Assembly: GCA_946403615.1 (NCBI GenBank)
Contig: CAMJAO010000004.1
Coordinates: 1 to 28,445 of the forward strand
Length of the DNA stretch: 28,445 nt
DNA from: an uncultured Prevotellaceae bacterium
Lineage (GTDB): Bacteria; Bacteroidota; Bacteroidia; Bacteroidales; Bacteroidaceae
Reading direction: 5' to 3'
Shown: one piece after another, positions 12,166-20,889 of the stretch
Position numbering within the stretch: the stretch's first letter is position 1
Layout: each line of letters opens with the position of its first letter
Notes under the pieces: model-generated
Databases searched by the model: none
What the model was told of the DNA's origin: nothing
What the model saw: only the letters and a program-made list of their open reading frames with translations
Program-made: the position numbers and the translations under genes

Positions 12166-12786
12166 ATGAACGCATCAGACACATTATCCATCGCACAGGA
12201 GACGCTCCGAAAATGGCAGTCGGATTACGACTATACCTCGGGGCTTTCTCCGGCAGACATGTCGGATAATGATCTTGCTATTAACGACTTGCCAACGTCA
12301 TCGGAAGGAAGTAGTTTCTTGGGCGATATCTTCGCATGGCTAGGCAATTTGGGTACCACGTTCTGGGTTATCATCCTTGTCCTGCTGCTGGCAATAGTGG
12401 CATGGTGGGTGATGCGTCATATGGAGTGGCACAAGAAGAAAGCCGGCGAGAATGACGACGATGACGATGAGGTGGTGGACAACATCTACGAGATAGACGA
12501 CTACGCCACACCCATCGACGAGGCAGTGGCGCGAGGCGACTGGGCTGAGGCCGTGCGGCTGGTATACCTCGCCACCTTGCGCCGGCTCGACGATGACGGG
12601 CGTATTCACTGGGAGAAATACAAGACACCGATGGAGTATGTGGATGAGGCCGACAGCGAGTCACTGCGGTTGCTCACTCTGCATTACCTGCTGGTGCGCT
12701 TTGGCCATTATCCTGCCGATGAGTCGTTGTATCGTGAGATGGAACGGTTGCGCGAAGAGATCGTGAAAGGAGGTGACCATGCGTGA
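12166..12786 (+). CDS. DUF4129-domain single-pass membrane protein
   Basis: The 206-residue protein has a periplasmic-type N-terminal region (1-63), one membrane helix (66-84), an acidic stretch (95-112) and a cytoplasmic DUF4129-like domain (about 115-200). The domain is recognised from AVRLVYLATLRRLDDDGRIHW (129-149; 20 of these shown in part) and the downstream LTLHYLLVRFGHYP (170-183). DUF4129 genes commonly accompany MoxR and DUF58 genes. The gene starts 9 bp after its upstream neighbour and overlaps the next gene by 8 bp. No enzymatic activity can be assigned. Confidence 0.82.
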   Translation: MNASDTLSIAQETLRKWQSDYDYTSGLSPADMSDNDLAINDLPTSSEGSSFLGDIFAWLGNLGTTFWVIILVLLLAIVAWWVMRHMEWHKKKAGENDDDDDEVVDNIYEIDDYATPIDEAVARGDWAEAVRLVYLATLRRLDDDGRIHWEKYKTPMEYVDEADSESLRLLTLHYLLVRFGHYPADESLYREMERLREEIVKGGDHA

Positions 12787-14038
12787 CGGCAAGACCATAG
12801 GATTGGCGTTGTTGGGCATCGTGGTACTCATTGTGGGTGCCGTGCTGTTGACGAATTACGCCAATAGCAAGAAATATGACGACAGTCAACGGTGGGCGCA
12901 TCCTTCCTACTCGTCGACCGATCCCTTCGGACATGCCGTGTTTGACACCATCATGGCCGAGACGCTGCCGAATGGCTATCAGGTGCTGATAGGCGATTTG
13001 GACAGTCTGAATACGAAGGAATGGAAAGACCGCTCGCTTTTGGTGACCGATTCTTGGATGTTGAACCAAGGTGATGGTACACAAATCGAAGCGCTGGTCA
13101 ATCAGGGTTGCCGGGTGATGGTGACTGCTGATGGATTTTCGGATGAGATTAGCGACAAATGGAAACTGAATATACACTCCAGCTATGGTTTTATTTTTGA
13201 AAACTTCAAAAAATCTTTGGAAAAGAAGAAATATGAAACCATTCAATGGGGTCGTGCCGGCGATGACGCTGTTGTTTGCCATGTGCCCCAAGAAGTAATT
13301 GGGGCCACTCTGGAGAAAGACAATCCCCGAGCGGAATATTTGGCGACAATGAAAAAGGACTATGCGGTGGCGGTCAAGGTCAAGTCAAATGATAGAGGAG
13401 GCGCGTTGATTGTGGTCACCACCCCGTTGTTGATGACCAATTACGGCATCCTCGACAATGAGGTTTCACGCTATGTGATGATCCTGATGGAACAGATAGC
13501 CGACCGGCCTGTCACAAGGCTTGAATACCCGCCTGAATTCATTGACTTCGATGGAATGTTTAAGCGTCGCAACGCAGGAGATGATGCGCCTTCGACTCTT
13601 AGTTATTTCCTCTCGAGGCCTCCGCTCAGGGCAGCCCTTTATATCGCTTTGGCGGCCTTGCTGCTCATGGCTGTGATGCATGCGCGCCGCCGCCAGCGGA
13701 TTATCCCCGTGAAACGAGCACCAAAGAACCATTCGCTGGAGTTTGTGCAAATCGTGGGCAATATCTATTACAACCGCGGCGACCACCTCTCGTTGCTGAA
13801 GATGAAATATACCTATTTCGCTGAGGAATTGCGCCGCCGTTTGATGATAGACATCAACGACCATGAACGCGAAGCGCAAAACATGTACCTGCTGGCTCAA
13901 AAAAGCGGTCTGGCGCAGGAGGAAATCACACAGTTGATACATAGTGTGCAAGAAAGACTGGCCAGCAATAAATCGGTGGATTTCCATCAAGTGAAACCCC
14001 TGATTGATCACATGAACAAGATACTGGAAGCGACATAG
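12779..14038 (+). CDS. DUF4350-type membrane protein
   Basis: I place the start at the ATG at 12779, which has a GGAGG (12769-12773) five bases upstream, and not at the GTG at 12773, which overlaps that site. The product is 419 residues. A membrane helix (6-25) leads into a large extracytoplasmic domain (about 30-280) with a DUF4350-like fold (short beta-alpha units such as RSLLVTDSWML and CRVMVTADGF). A second helix follows (284-301), then a basic stretch (HARRRQRIIPVKR) and a helical cytoplasmic tail (about 315-419). It overlaps the DUF4129 gene by 8 bp. Family members sit in MoxR/DUF58 clusters and have no known activity. Confidence 0.82.
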   Translation: MRDGKTIGLALLGIVVLIVGAVLLTNYANSKKYDDSQRWAHPSYSSTDPFGHAVFDTIMAETLPNGYQVLIGDLDSLNTKEWKDRSLLVTDSWMLNQGDGTQIEALVNQGCRVMVTADGFSDEISDKWKLNIHSSYGFIFENFKKSLEKKKYETIQWGRAGDDAVVCHVPQEVIGATLEKDNPRAEYLATMKKDYAVAVKVKSNDRGGALIVVTTPLLMTNYGILDNEVSRYVMILMEQIADRPVTRLEYPPEFIDFDGMFKRRNAGDDAPSTLSYFLSRPPLRAALYIALAALLLMAVMHARRRQRIIPVKRAPKNHSLEFVQIVGNIYYNRGDHLSLLKMKYTYFAEELRRRLMIDINDHEREAQNMYLLAQKSGLAQEEITQLIHSVQERLASNKSVDFHQVKPLIDHMNKILEAT

Positions 14039-14047
14039 TTGCTGGCT

Positions 14048-14101
14048 AGTTAAGGAAGTTAAAGTAGTTAAGGAAGTTAAAGTAGTTAAGGAAGTTAAAG
14101 T
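14048..14101. repeat. 18-bp tandem repeat, three copies
   Basis: The unit agttaaggaagttaaagt is repeated three times and then trails into agttaaag. The same gttaaag words follow the stop codon at 7929. It lies between the DUF4350 and moxR genes. Confidence 0.85.
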
Positions 14102-14133
14102 AGTTAAAGCCAATAGTTCTCCTGTCGGGATTT

Positions 14134-14179
14134 CCATTGCTCCCATCCTCCCCATCACTCCCATTGCTCCCATCCTCCC
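14134..14179. repeat. C-rich direct repeat before moxR
   Basis: A 19-bp unit (ccattgctcccatcctccc) occurs at 14134-14152 and again at 14161-14179, 27 bp apart. It adds to the low-complexity spacer ahead of moxR. No clear promoter is visible in the spacer. Confidence 0.75.
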
Positions 14180-14228
14180 GTCATACCAATCACCCCAAAA
14201 ACGACCAATAAAATACAACCAATAAGAT

Positions 14229-15206
14229 ATGGAACAGACCTATAACCAACCCCGGATCGACCTCACGGAATTCTCGCAGAAGGTCAATGTCATACGGCAG
14301 TCTATCGCATCGGTCATCGTAGGACAAGAGGTGCCCGTCAACTTGCTGCTCACAGCCATCCTTGCCGACGGCCATGTGCTGTTGGAGGGTGTGCCCGGTG
14401 TGGCGAAGACACTGCTGGCACGTGTCGTATCGCGGCTGCTCGACGCGCGTTTCAGCCGTTTGCAGTTCACGCCCGACCTCATGCCGTCGGATGTGCTCGG
14501 CACCACCGTGTTCAATATGAAAAACTCGGAGTTTGATTTCCACCGCGGTCCTGTCTTCGCCGATGTGGTGCTGGTGGATGAGATTAACCGTGCACCCGCC
14601 AAGACCCAAGCGGCGCTATTTGAGGTGATGGAGGAGCGGCAGGCCTCTATCGACGGTACTACCTATCCGCTGGGCGATCTCTTCACCGTGCTGGCCACGC
14701 AAAACCCCGTAGAACAGGAAGGCACCTACAAACTGCCCGAGGCGCAACTCGACCGCTTCCTGATGAAAATCTCCATGCTCTATCCCACGATTGATCAGGA
14801 GGTGGCTATCCTGCAGCGTCATCAGAGCAATGCGCGGCTAGTGAAACTCGAGCATCTGCAACCTGTGCTCACCCGCGACGAACTGCTCCGCTATCGTTCG
14901 ATGGTGGCCAATGTCTATGTTGACAACTCATTGTTGGTGTATATCGCGCAGGTGGTACAGCAGACCCGTAGTGACCGTGCCGTGTATCTGGGCGCCTCGC
15001 CGCGTGCCGCCGTGGCGTTACTGCGCTCGTCGAAGGCGTTTGCGTTGTTGCAGGGCCGCGATTTCGTCACACCCGACGACATCAAGTATGTGGCACCCGC
15101 CGTGTTGCAGCACCGCATGATACTCTCCGCCGAAGCAGAGATGGAAGGTCACACTACCCTGAAAGTGGTGCAGCGCCTCATCAATCAAGTGAGGATTCCT
15201 AATTAA
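14229..15206 (+). CDS. MoxR-family AAA+ ATPase
   Basis: The 325-residue protein has the MoxR form of the AAA+ core: Walker A GVPGVAKT (54-61), Walker B VLVDEIN (114-120) followed by RAPAKTQAALFEVMEE, sensor 1 LATQNP (155-160), and arginine finger region LPEAQLDRF (169-177). The C-terminal lid domain (about 195-325) has the usual GASPRA motif. MoxR ATPases are chaperone-like and often act with von Willebrand or DUF58 proteins encoded next door; here the DUF58 gene follows. No conventional promoter is visible in the repeat-rich 190-bp spacer, so it may be read from the upstream genes. Confidence 0.95.
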   Translation: MEQTYNQPRIDLTEFSQKVNVIRQSIASVIVGQEVPVNLLLTAILADGHVLLEGVPGVAKTLLARVVSRLLDARFSRLQFTPDLMPSDVLGTTVFNMKNSEFDFHRGPVFADVVLVDEINRAPAKTQAALFEVMEERQASIDGTTYPLGDLFTVLATQNPVEQEGTYKLPEAQLDRFLMKISMLYPTIDQEVAILQRHQSNARLVKLEHLQPVLTRDELLRYRSMVANVYVDNSLLVYIAQVVQQTRSDRAVYLGASPRAAVALLRSSKAFALLQGRDFVTPDDIKYVAPAVLQHRMILSAEAEMEGHTTLKVVQRLINQVRIPN

Positions 15207-15209
15207 AAG

Positions 15210-15280
15210 GGATTTTAGGAAAACCTAGTATTACCTAGATAATCCTTGGATTTCCTAGAAACGCCTACTAGTCCCTAATA
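15210..15280. repeat. CCTAG-rich spacer
   Basis: The spacer between moxR and the DUF58 gene carries several irregularly spaced cctag words (cctagta, cctagat, cctagaa, ctactag). A similar, denser CCTAGG array lies at 27321-27395. Confidence 0.55.
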
Positions 15281-15298
15281 GATAGATAATAATCCACT

Positions 15299-16606
15299 TT
15301 GACGAAGCGTAGTTTTATCATATTGTTTGCCATAGCGGTCATCACCGGTCTGGGAGTACTGGCGCAGCCGTTGTTCACGATAGGCTTGGTGCTGCTCGTG
15401 CTCTTCGTCGTGCTGTTGGCGGCCGACTGGGTGATGCTCTACACGCGCAGTGCGGTGGAGGCGTCGCGTGAATGTGCCGACCGATTCTCCAACGGCGACG
15501 ACAACGAGGTAAGGCTGCGCATTGGCAACAACAGCCTGTTCCCGCTCAAGGTGCAGGTCATCGACGAGGCTCCGGTTGAATTACAGCGGCGCGACCTGTC
15601 GTTCGGTTTACATCTCGCTTCCGGACAAGCCGACACGATTGTTTACCGTCTGCGTCCCGTAGAGCGCGGACTGCTGTCATTTGGCGACATCATGGTCTTT
15701 GCCTCCACGCGGCTCGGACTGGCGCAACGGCGGTTCCGCTGCCCGGCAAATCAAGAGGTGAAGGTCTATCCCTCGTATATGATGCTCAACCGCATGGAGA
15801 TACTCTCAGTAAGCAACAGCCTGGTCGAGGCGGGCATCAAACGCATCCGCCGTGTAGGCAACAACACCGATTTTGAGCATATCAAGGATTATGTGCAGGG
15901 AGATGACTACCGCACCATCAACTGGAAAGCGTCGGCGCGCCGTCATCAACTTATGGTCAATGTCTATCAGGATGAGCGATCACAACAAATATACAGTCTG
16001 ATAGATAAGGGTCGCGTCATGCAGCAGGCATTCAATGGCATGACTTATCTCGATTATGCCATCAATGCGGCACTCGTGCTTTCGTATGTGGCGATGAACA
16101 AAGACGACAAGGCGGGCCTGATGACCTTTGCCGAGGAGTTCGACACGTTTGTGCCTGCCAGCCGGCAGCACGGCCACATGCAGACCATCCTCGAGAATCT
16201 CTACCACCAGCAGACAACTTTCGGTGAACCCGATTATTCGTCGCTCTTGACACAGGTGAACCGTTTCGTCAGCAAACGGTCGTTTATCGTGCTTTTCACC
16301 TCGTTTGCAGGCATGAACGACCTCAATCGCAGTCTGCCATACCTCAAACAGATGAACAAGCGCAACCGTCTGCTGATTGTCTTCTTCGAAGATGTGGAAC
16401 TGAGCAATTTCATCGCCTCTCCTACGGCCGACGAGCAGGATTATTTCCAGCATGTGGCGGCTGAGCGCTATCAATACGAGCGCCGTCTCATCGCCAACAC
16501 ACTGCGCCAAAACGGTATCTACAGCATGATTACCACTCCTGACCAACTCATCGTCAACGTCGTAAACCGATACCTGGAGATGAAATCACGAAATCAGTTG
16601 ACCTGA
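15299..16606 (+). CDS. DUF58-domain membrane-anchored protein
   Basis: The 435-residue protein has two closely spaced N-terminal membrane helices (about 5-20 and 26-45), an extended middle part, and the DUF58 signature (GNNTDFEHIKDYVQGDDYR at 187-205, then INWKASAR at 207-214). The C-terminal part looks like a von Willebrand A-type fold (IYSLIDKGR, residues 231-239). The start is taken as TTG at 15299, because an in-frame stop lies just upstream and no ATG or GTG is available before the first helix. It follows moxR by 92 bp and is its probable functional partner. Substrate and process are unknown. Confidence 0.9.
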   Translation: MTKRSFIILFAIAVITGLGVLAQPLFTIGLVLLVLFVVLLAADWVMLYTRSAVEASRECADRFSNGDDNEVRLRIGNNSLFPLKVQVIDEAPVELQRRDLSFGLHLASGQADTIVYRLRPVERGLLSFGDIMVFASTRLGLAQRRFRCPANQEVKVYPSYMMLNRMEILSVSNSLVEAGIKRIRRVGNNTDFEHIKDYVQGDDYRTINWKASARRHQLMVNVYQDERSQQIYSLIDKGRVMQQAFNGMTYLDYAINAALVLSYVAMNKDDKAGLMTFAEEFDTFVPASRQHGHMQTILENLYHQQTTFGEPDYSSLLTQVNRFVSKRSFIVLFTSFAGMNDLNRSLPYLKQMNKRNRLLIVFFEDVELSNFIASPTADEQDYFQHVAAERYQYERRLIANTLRQNGIYSMITTPDQLIVNVVNRYLEMKSRNQLT

Positions 16607-16610
16607 TAGC

Positions 16611-16698
16611 CACCCTCTGACTCCCCTGAGGGGGAGATGGCAGATAGTTAACAAGTAGAGAAGTAGTCACGCCCTCCCCAGAGAGAGAAAGGGTGGGG
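16611..16698. repeat. Diverged copy of the C/G-rich dispersed element
   Basis: This stretch has the same layout as one arm of the 8847-8965 repeat: ctcccctgagggggag, then an A/T-rich core with agtagagaagta, then cctcccc and a gggtgggg end. It fills the gap between the DUF58 gene and the CE2-type esterase gene. Confidence 0.75.
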
Positions 16699-16720
16699 TT
16701 TCAATTATAACCATACCATC

Positions 16721-17818
16721 ATGAAGAAAAAGATTCTCTTTTTGGCCGTCGCCCTGTTGTCATTGACGGCTTCAGCGTCGGTCACGTTGCCTGTACGTGG
16801 CACGGTGATTCCCGCATCCGACCCGAATATCCAATATATCGGGCGTGTCAACTTCAACAACCCCGACTCGCCGATGTTCACCTATCCCGGTGTGCAGATC
16901 AACGCGTGCTTTGAGGGCACGTCGCTGCGCATGATAGCCAAACCTGAAAGCGGTTATTTCATGGCGACCATCGACGGAAGTGAGGCGTTTAAGGTGGCTT
17001 TCACGGGTGTGAACGACTCGTTGGTGACCTTGGCCGTGGCTCTGCCGCAAGGACGACATACAGTCAGGCTGATGTATTGCATCGAGGGACTGAACCGTCG
17101 GCCGGAGTTTCGCGGTTTTGTGCTCGACGAGGGTTGTCGTCTGTTGCCGCCCCCGGCTCTGCCCGAACGGAAGATTGAGTTTATCGGCAACAGCATCACC
17201 TGCGGCTACGGTTCGGAGAGCATGAATGCTCCCGACCCCTTTGAGGATGCCACAGAGAATCATTACTACACATACGCCGCTATCACCACCCGCAATCTGA
17301 ATGCTATGGATTATGTCGTGGCGCGGTCGGGCATCGGCGCCTACCGTTGCTATGACGGAGCGCGCGAGGGCACTCCTAATCAGATGCCCAAGCAATATGA
17401 ATACACCAATTTCGATGATTTCTCGCAGACGTGGGATTTCAACCGTTACACACCGCAAGTGGTGTGCATCAACCTCGGTACCAATGACCTCTCCACACCC
17501 AATTTCGATATCCGTCTCTTTGCCGAGGCTTATTCTACGTTCCTAGGCAACGTCAGAAAGCATTATCCCAAAGCCAAAATCGTACTCCTCACGGGTTGTA
17601 TGCTTAACGGAAAAGAATTGGAATTGCAAAAACAGACGCTCGACCAGATTCAGGCCGATGCCCGCAAAAATGGTGACAATGAGGTCTATCGTTTCGATTT
17701 CACTCCGCAAAACGGCGATTTGAAATACGGTGCCAGTTGGCATCCCAGTTACTGGCAGCATCAAAAAATGGCAGCCGAACTGACTGCCTATCTGCGGGTG
17801 CTGATGGGGTGGTTCTAA
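16721..17818 (+). CDS. CE2-type carbohydrate esterase (SGNH hydrolase)
   Basis: The 365-residue protein has a signal peptide (1 to about 19, LSLTASAS), a jelly-roll-like N-terminal domain (about 25-140), and an SGNH hydrolase domain. Catalytic Ser158 lies in IGNSITCGYG, the Gly-Asn block is at NLGTND (251-256), and His341 is in SWHPSYWQH. This two-domain layout is that of carbohydrate esterase family 2, which removes acetyl groups from xylan or glucomannan and uses a Ser-His dyad. It is probably periplasmic. The nearby GH43 and PfkB kinase genes support a role in plant polysaccharide breakdown. The exact substrate is not determined. Confidence 0.88.
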   Translation: MKKKILFLAVALLSLTASASVTLPVRGTVIPASDPNIQYIGRVNFNNPDSPMFTYPGVQINACFEGTSLRMIAKPESGYFMATIDGSEAFKVAFTGVNDSLVTLAVALPQGRHTVRLMYCIEGLNRRPEFRGFVLDEGCRLLPPPALPERKIEFIGNSITCGYGSESMNAPDPFEDATENHYYTYAAITTRNLNAMDYVVARSGIGAYRCYDGAREGTPNQMPKQYEYTNFDDFSQTWDFNRYTPQVVCINLGTNDLSTPNFDIRLFAEAYSTFLGNVRKHYPKAKIVLLTGCMLNGKELELQKQTLDQIQADARKNGDNEVYRFDFTPQNGDLKYGASWHPSYWQHQKMAAELTAYLRVLMGWF

Positions 17819-17856
17819 GGAACCCGCCCCGGATTTTCCGAGGGAGGATGAAAGAA

Positions 17857-17909
17857 GCAGGGAGTAATAGGAGATTTCACTGATGGAAAATCATTCTCTT
17901 GCTCCCTGC
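17857..17909. terminator. Long imperfect hairpin terminator after the CE2 gene
   Basis: Outer arms gcagggag / ctccctgc pair perfectly, then extend inward with wobble pairs and mismatches. T(6) follows at 17910. The 3' arm word attctcttgct recurs in the hairpins at 21824-21860 and 24501-24551. The remainder of the gap up to 17961 is a C/G-rich repeat fragment. Confidence 0.75.
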
Positions 17910-17961
17910 TTTTTTATAGTATTCGCTCCCATCGCCCTTTGGAGAGACGGGGAGAAACTAC

Positions 17962-19005
17962 TTATTCCCTCCCTTCGTGAGGGTTGGAGTTGGTTATCAG
18001 ATTCAGAATTTCCTCATCCTTGGCGAGATTGAAGTCACCAGGAATGTAGTTTTTGAGTGTGGCTGCAGCGAGTGAGTAGTCGAGCCATTTCTGCGGGTCA
18101 TCGGGGAAATGGAGGGCTGCATGGATGCTGCCAGCGGCGAAAGCATCGCCCACGCCCACGGGGTCAATCACGTTGGTGATGTCATGGATGACGGAATGCA
18201 ACATGTCCTTGCCATCGGAGAGCATCAGGGCAGTGAGCAGGTGATGGGTAGGCGCCACCTGATTGCGTGTGCCGATAATCATCTTGCTGCATCGCGGGCA
18301 TATCTTGTGCAATTCCTTGTACCAATCTTCGTAGGTTGCCAGATCGAGCGGGTCGTTGGCGGAGGTGACCTCCAAGGGCACACGGCGGCCTGTGAGCCAC
18401 TCATATTCTATCGCGTCGCCAAACATCACATCAGCGCGCTGCATCAATCGGGTAATGGTCTCATGGGCGTCGGCACCGTATTTCCATAGAGCCGAGCGGT
18501 AGTTAATGTCTACGGAAATGGTCAGTCCCAGTTCATCGGCCACATCAAGAGCCTCGAAGGTTACGTCAGCGGCACTTTGTGAAATGCCGATGGATATGCC
18601 GGTGGTATGAAAGATGTCAGCGTCCTTGAGGATGGCATGCCAGTCGATGTCGCCCGGTTTGAGTGTGCTGAATGGCGTGTTGTCGCGGTCGTAGATGGTC
18701 TTCGACTTCTGGCGCGACTGTCCCTTCTGAAGAAAATAGGTGCCAATGCGGTCGCCCTCAAACATTATCAGGTCGGTATTGACGCCGAAGTCCTGCAATT
18801 TCTTCGCAGCGGTGTGTCCTACCACATTGTCGGGCAGACGGGTTACCATCCATACGTTATCACCGAGCGTCGCAAGCGATACGCCCACATTGGCCTCGCT
18901 GCCCACAAAAATGGCGGTGTCGAGGTTTACATTTTCCAACTGCTGTCCTTCCTCTTCGAGACGGAGCATCAATTCTCCAAAACAGACGATTTTTTTTGTC
19001 TTCAT
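17962..19005 (-). CDS. kdgK: PfkB-family sugar kinase, probably 2-dehydro-3-deoxygluconokinase
   Basis: I start the protein at MKTKKIVCFGE (ATG at 19005), giving 347 residues. The longer frame back to 19035 begins upstream of the predicted transcript start. The family signatures are present: FGELMLRL (9-16), the Gly-rich substrate-side motif VGSEANVGVSLATLG (34-48), and the C-terminal PfkB motif DPVGVGDAFAAGS (281-293) with catalytic base Asp288. The overall pattern is closest to KDG kinases, which phosphorylate 2-keto-3-deoxygluconate from uronic acid catabolism. Other ribokinase-family substrates are possible. It is divergent from the GH43 gene and may serve the same polysaccharide pathway. 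Confidence 0.82.
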   Translation of the reverse strand: MKTKKIVCFGELMLRLEEEGQQLENVNLDTAIFVGSEANVGVSLATLGDNVWMVTRLPDNVVGHTAAKKLQDFGVNTDLIMFEGDRIGTYFLQKGQSRQKSKTIYDRDNTPFSTLKPGDIDWHAILKDADIFHTTGISIGISQSAADVTFEALDVADELGLTISVDINYRSALWKYGADAHETITRLMQRADVMFGDAIEYEWLTGRRVPLEVTSANDPLDLATYEDWYKELHKICPRCSKMIIGTRNQVAPTHHLLTALMLSDGKDMLHSVIHDITNVIDPVGVGDAFAAGSIHAALHFPDDPQKWLDYSLAAATLKNYIPGDFNLAKDEEILNLITNSNPHEGRE

Positions 19006-19032
19006 ATTGTGCATGATAATAATTATCGGGTG

Positions 19033-19040
19033 CAAAATTA
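19033..19040 (-). promoter_or_regulatory. -7 promoter element of the sugar kinase gene
   Basis: Minus-strand TAATTTTG followed by C fits the -7 consensus. Transcription would start near 19026, so an initiator at 19035 is excluded and the ATG at 19014 or 19005 must be used. Confidence 0.65.
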
Positions 19041-19061
19041 CGTATTTCTCAAAGAAATGAT

Positions 19062-19069
19062 TACTTTTG
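19062..19069 (+). promoter_or_regulatory. -7 promoter element of the GH43 gene
   Basis: TACTTTTG fits TAnnTTTG and lies 23 bp before the start codon. No clear -33 element is seen. It is arranged divergently to the kinase promoter, 22 bp away. Confidence 0.5.
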
Positions 19070-19092
19070 TGGCAAAATAATACGATTTTTGT

Positions 19093-20706
19093 ATGAAAAA
19101 ATTATTCTTCTTACTGTTCTTTGCAGCAAATGCCGCCGCTATTTCGGCACAAAGTGTGCAGGGGTATAACAATCCCGTAATACCCGGTTATCATCCCGAC
19201 CCCAGCGTGTGCCGTGTGGGCGATGACTTCTACCTGGTCAACTCGTCGTTTCAGTATTTCCCGGGTGTGCCCATTTTCCACAGTCGCGATCTCATCCATT
19301 GGGAACAGATAGGCAATGTGCTCGACCGCGCGTCGCAGGTGTCGCTCAAGGGTGCCACCTCTTGGCAAGGCATATATGCCCCGACCATCCGCTATCATGA
19401 GGGTACGTATTACATGATAACGACCAATGTGGGCAACGGCGGCAATTTCATGGTCACCGCCACCGACCCGAGCGGACCGTGGAGCGAACCGATATGGCTC
19501 AAACAGCAGGGTATCGACCCCTCGCTCTATTTCGAAAACGGCAAGTGTTACATGGTAAGCAACCCCGACGACGCCATCTGGCTCTGCGAGATAGACCCAA
19601 AGACGGGCGAACAACTGACCGAGAGCCGCCAACTGTGGCGCGGCACGGGCGGGCGTTATCCTGAGGGACCGCATATCTACAAGAAAGACGGCTATTATTA
19701 CCTGCTCATCTCTGAGGGCGGCACGGAATACGGACACAGTATCACCATCGCACGGAGCAAGAAGATAGAGGGACCCTATAAGAGCAATCCCGACAACCCC
19801 ATCCTCTGCCATCAGCGTCGCATCACGCAGACCAGCCAGATACAGGGAACGGGCCATGCCGATCTGGTGCAGGCTTCTGACGGGTCATGGTGGATGATGT
19901 TCCTCGCGTTCCGTACATACGGTGGCAATTACCACCACCTGGGCCGTGAGACGTTCCTTGCCCCCGTGAAATGGGAGAAGAAGGGATGGCCCGTGGTCAA
20001 CGTAAACGGTACGGTGGAACTGTCGATGAAGGTGCCCACATTGCCCCAGACAGCACCCAAACCTGTCACGGAGCATTTCACCTTCCCTGAGAGTCTGAGC
20101 GACCCCGGATGGCTGATGTTGCAAAATCCGCAAGACAGCATGATCAGACCAGCCAGCCGCATCAACGACGACCTCAGTTCATTTACCGCACTGCGGTTAA
20201 AGGCATCGAAAAGCACGTTATCGGAAAACGACCGCCCGTCATTTCTCGGGCGCAGACAGGAGAGTGTGAATATATCGCTGACCACCCGTGTGTCTTTGGC
20301 GTGCGAGGGCGATTCGCTCGTGGATGAGGCGGAAGGAGGACTCACCGTCTACCAAATCAACGACGGTCATTACGATCTGTTCCTGCGCTGCCAGTCGGGC
20401 GTCAGGAGTGTGGGATTGCGCTGCCGTTTGAAAGCCATTGATTATATCGTTGCAGAACAGGCGCTCGACGCTGCCGACCAGTTTGCACCCGTGGAATTGA
20501 AGGTTGAGAGCGATGAGGCGCTCTATCATTTCTATTACCGCTTGACAGCCGACGATGAATGGCACAAACTGGGCGCGCTCGACACCATCCTGCTCAGTAG
20601 CGAGGCGGCTGGCGGATTCACCGGTGTGGTGCTCGGCATGTATGCCTCCTCGCCTGTGGATGGCGACTCCGCTGTCTTTGATTATTTTGAGTTAAAAGAG
20701 AAATAA
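19093..20706 (+). CDS. Glycoside hydrolase family 43 beta-xylosidase/arabinofuranosidase
   Basis: The 537-residue protein has a signal peptide (1 to about 20, AAISAQ), a five-bladed beta-propeller GH43 domain (about 24-325), and a C-terminal beta-sandwich (about 345-537). The acidic triad is visible: Asp36 in GYHPDPSV (general base), Asp142 in GIDPSLYFE (pKa modulator) and Glu191 in RYPEGPHIY (general acid). The two-domain layout matches xylan-active GH43 members that release xylose or arabinose from xylo-oligosaccharides. It is probably periplasmic or outer-membrane associated; no lipobox is seen. There is no SusC/SusD pair nearby. The ATG is preceded by A/T-rich sequence with no Shine-Dalgarno. 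Confidence 0.93.
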   Translation: MKKLFFLLFFAANAAAISAQSVQGYNNPVIPGYHPDPSVCRVGDDFYLVNSSFQYFPGVPIFHSRDLIHWEQIGNVLDRASQVSLKGATSWQGIYAPTIRYHEGTYYMITTNVGNGGNFMVTATDPSGPWSEPIWLKQQGIDPSLYFENGKCYMVSNPDDAIWLCEIDPKTGEQLTESRQLWRGTGGRYPEGPHIYKKDGYYYLLISEGGTEYGHSITIARSKKIEGPYKSNPDNPILCHQRRITQTSQIQGTGHADLVQASDGSWWMMFLAFRTYGGNYHHLGRETFLAPVKWEKKGWPVVNVNGTVELSMKVPTLPQTAPKPVTEHFTFPESLSDPGWLMLQNPQDSMIRPASRINDDLSSFTALRLKASKSTLSENDRPSFLGRRQESVNISLTTRVSLACEGDSLVDEAEGGLTVYQINDGHYDLFLRCQSGVRSVGLRCRLKAIDYIVAEQALDAADQFAPVELKVESDEALYHFYYRLTADDEWHKLGALDTILLSSEAAGGFTGVVLGMYASSPVDGDSAVFDYFELKEK

Positions 20707-20722
20707 AGAGGTTGGAAGCAAG

Positions 20723-20785
20723 AGGTAAGAGGTAAGAGGTGAGAGGTGAGAGGTGAGAGGTGAGAGGTAAGAGGTGAGAGGTGAG
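20723..20785 (+). repeat. Heptamer tandem array, nine units
   Basis: Nine uninterrupted 7-bp units of aggtgag (mostly) or aggtaag follow the GH43 stop codon. It is complementary to the array at 20890-20966, so a transcript could fold into a long hairpin with a loop of about 100 bases. Confidence 0.9.
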
Positions 20786-20889
20786 AGATTACTCATGTGC
20801 TCCTATGATCCGTATCCTTGTGTTCGCTTTAATCTTACACAAACATTGGAAATCCTGAGGAACCCTCAAAATATTTTGCCACTGGACTA

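Noticed and set aside
19006..19035. Longer start for the PfkB kinase at 19035
   Set aside because: The -7 element (19033-19040) overlaps this codon, so it would not be transcribed.
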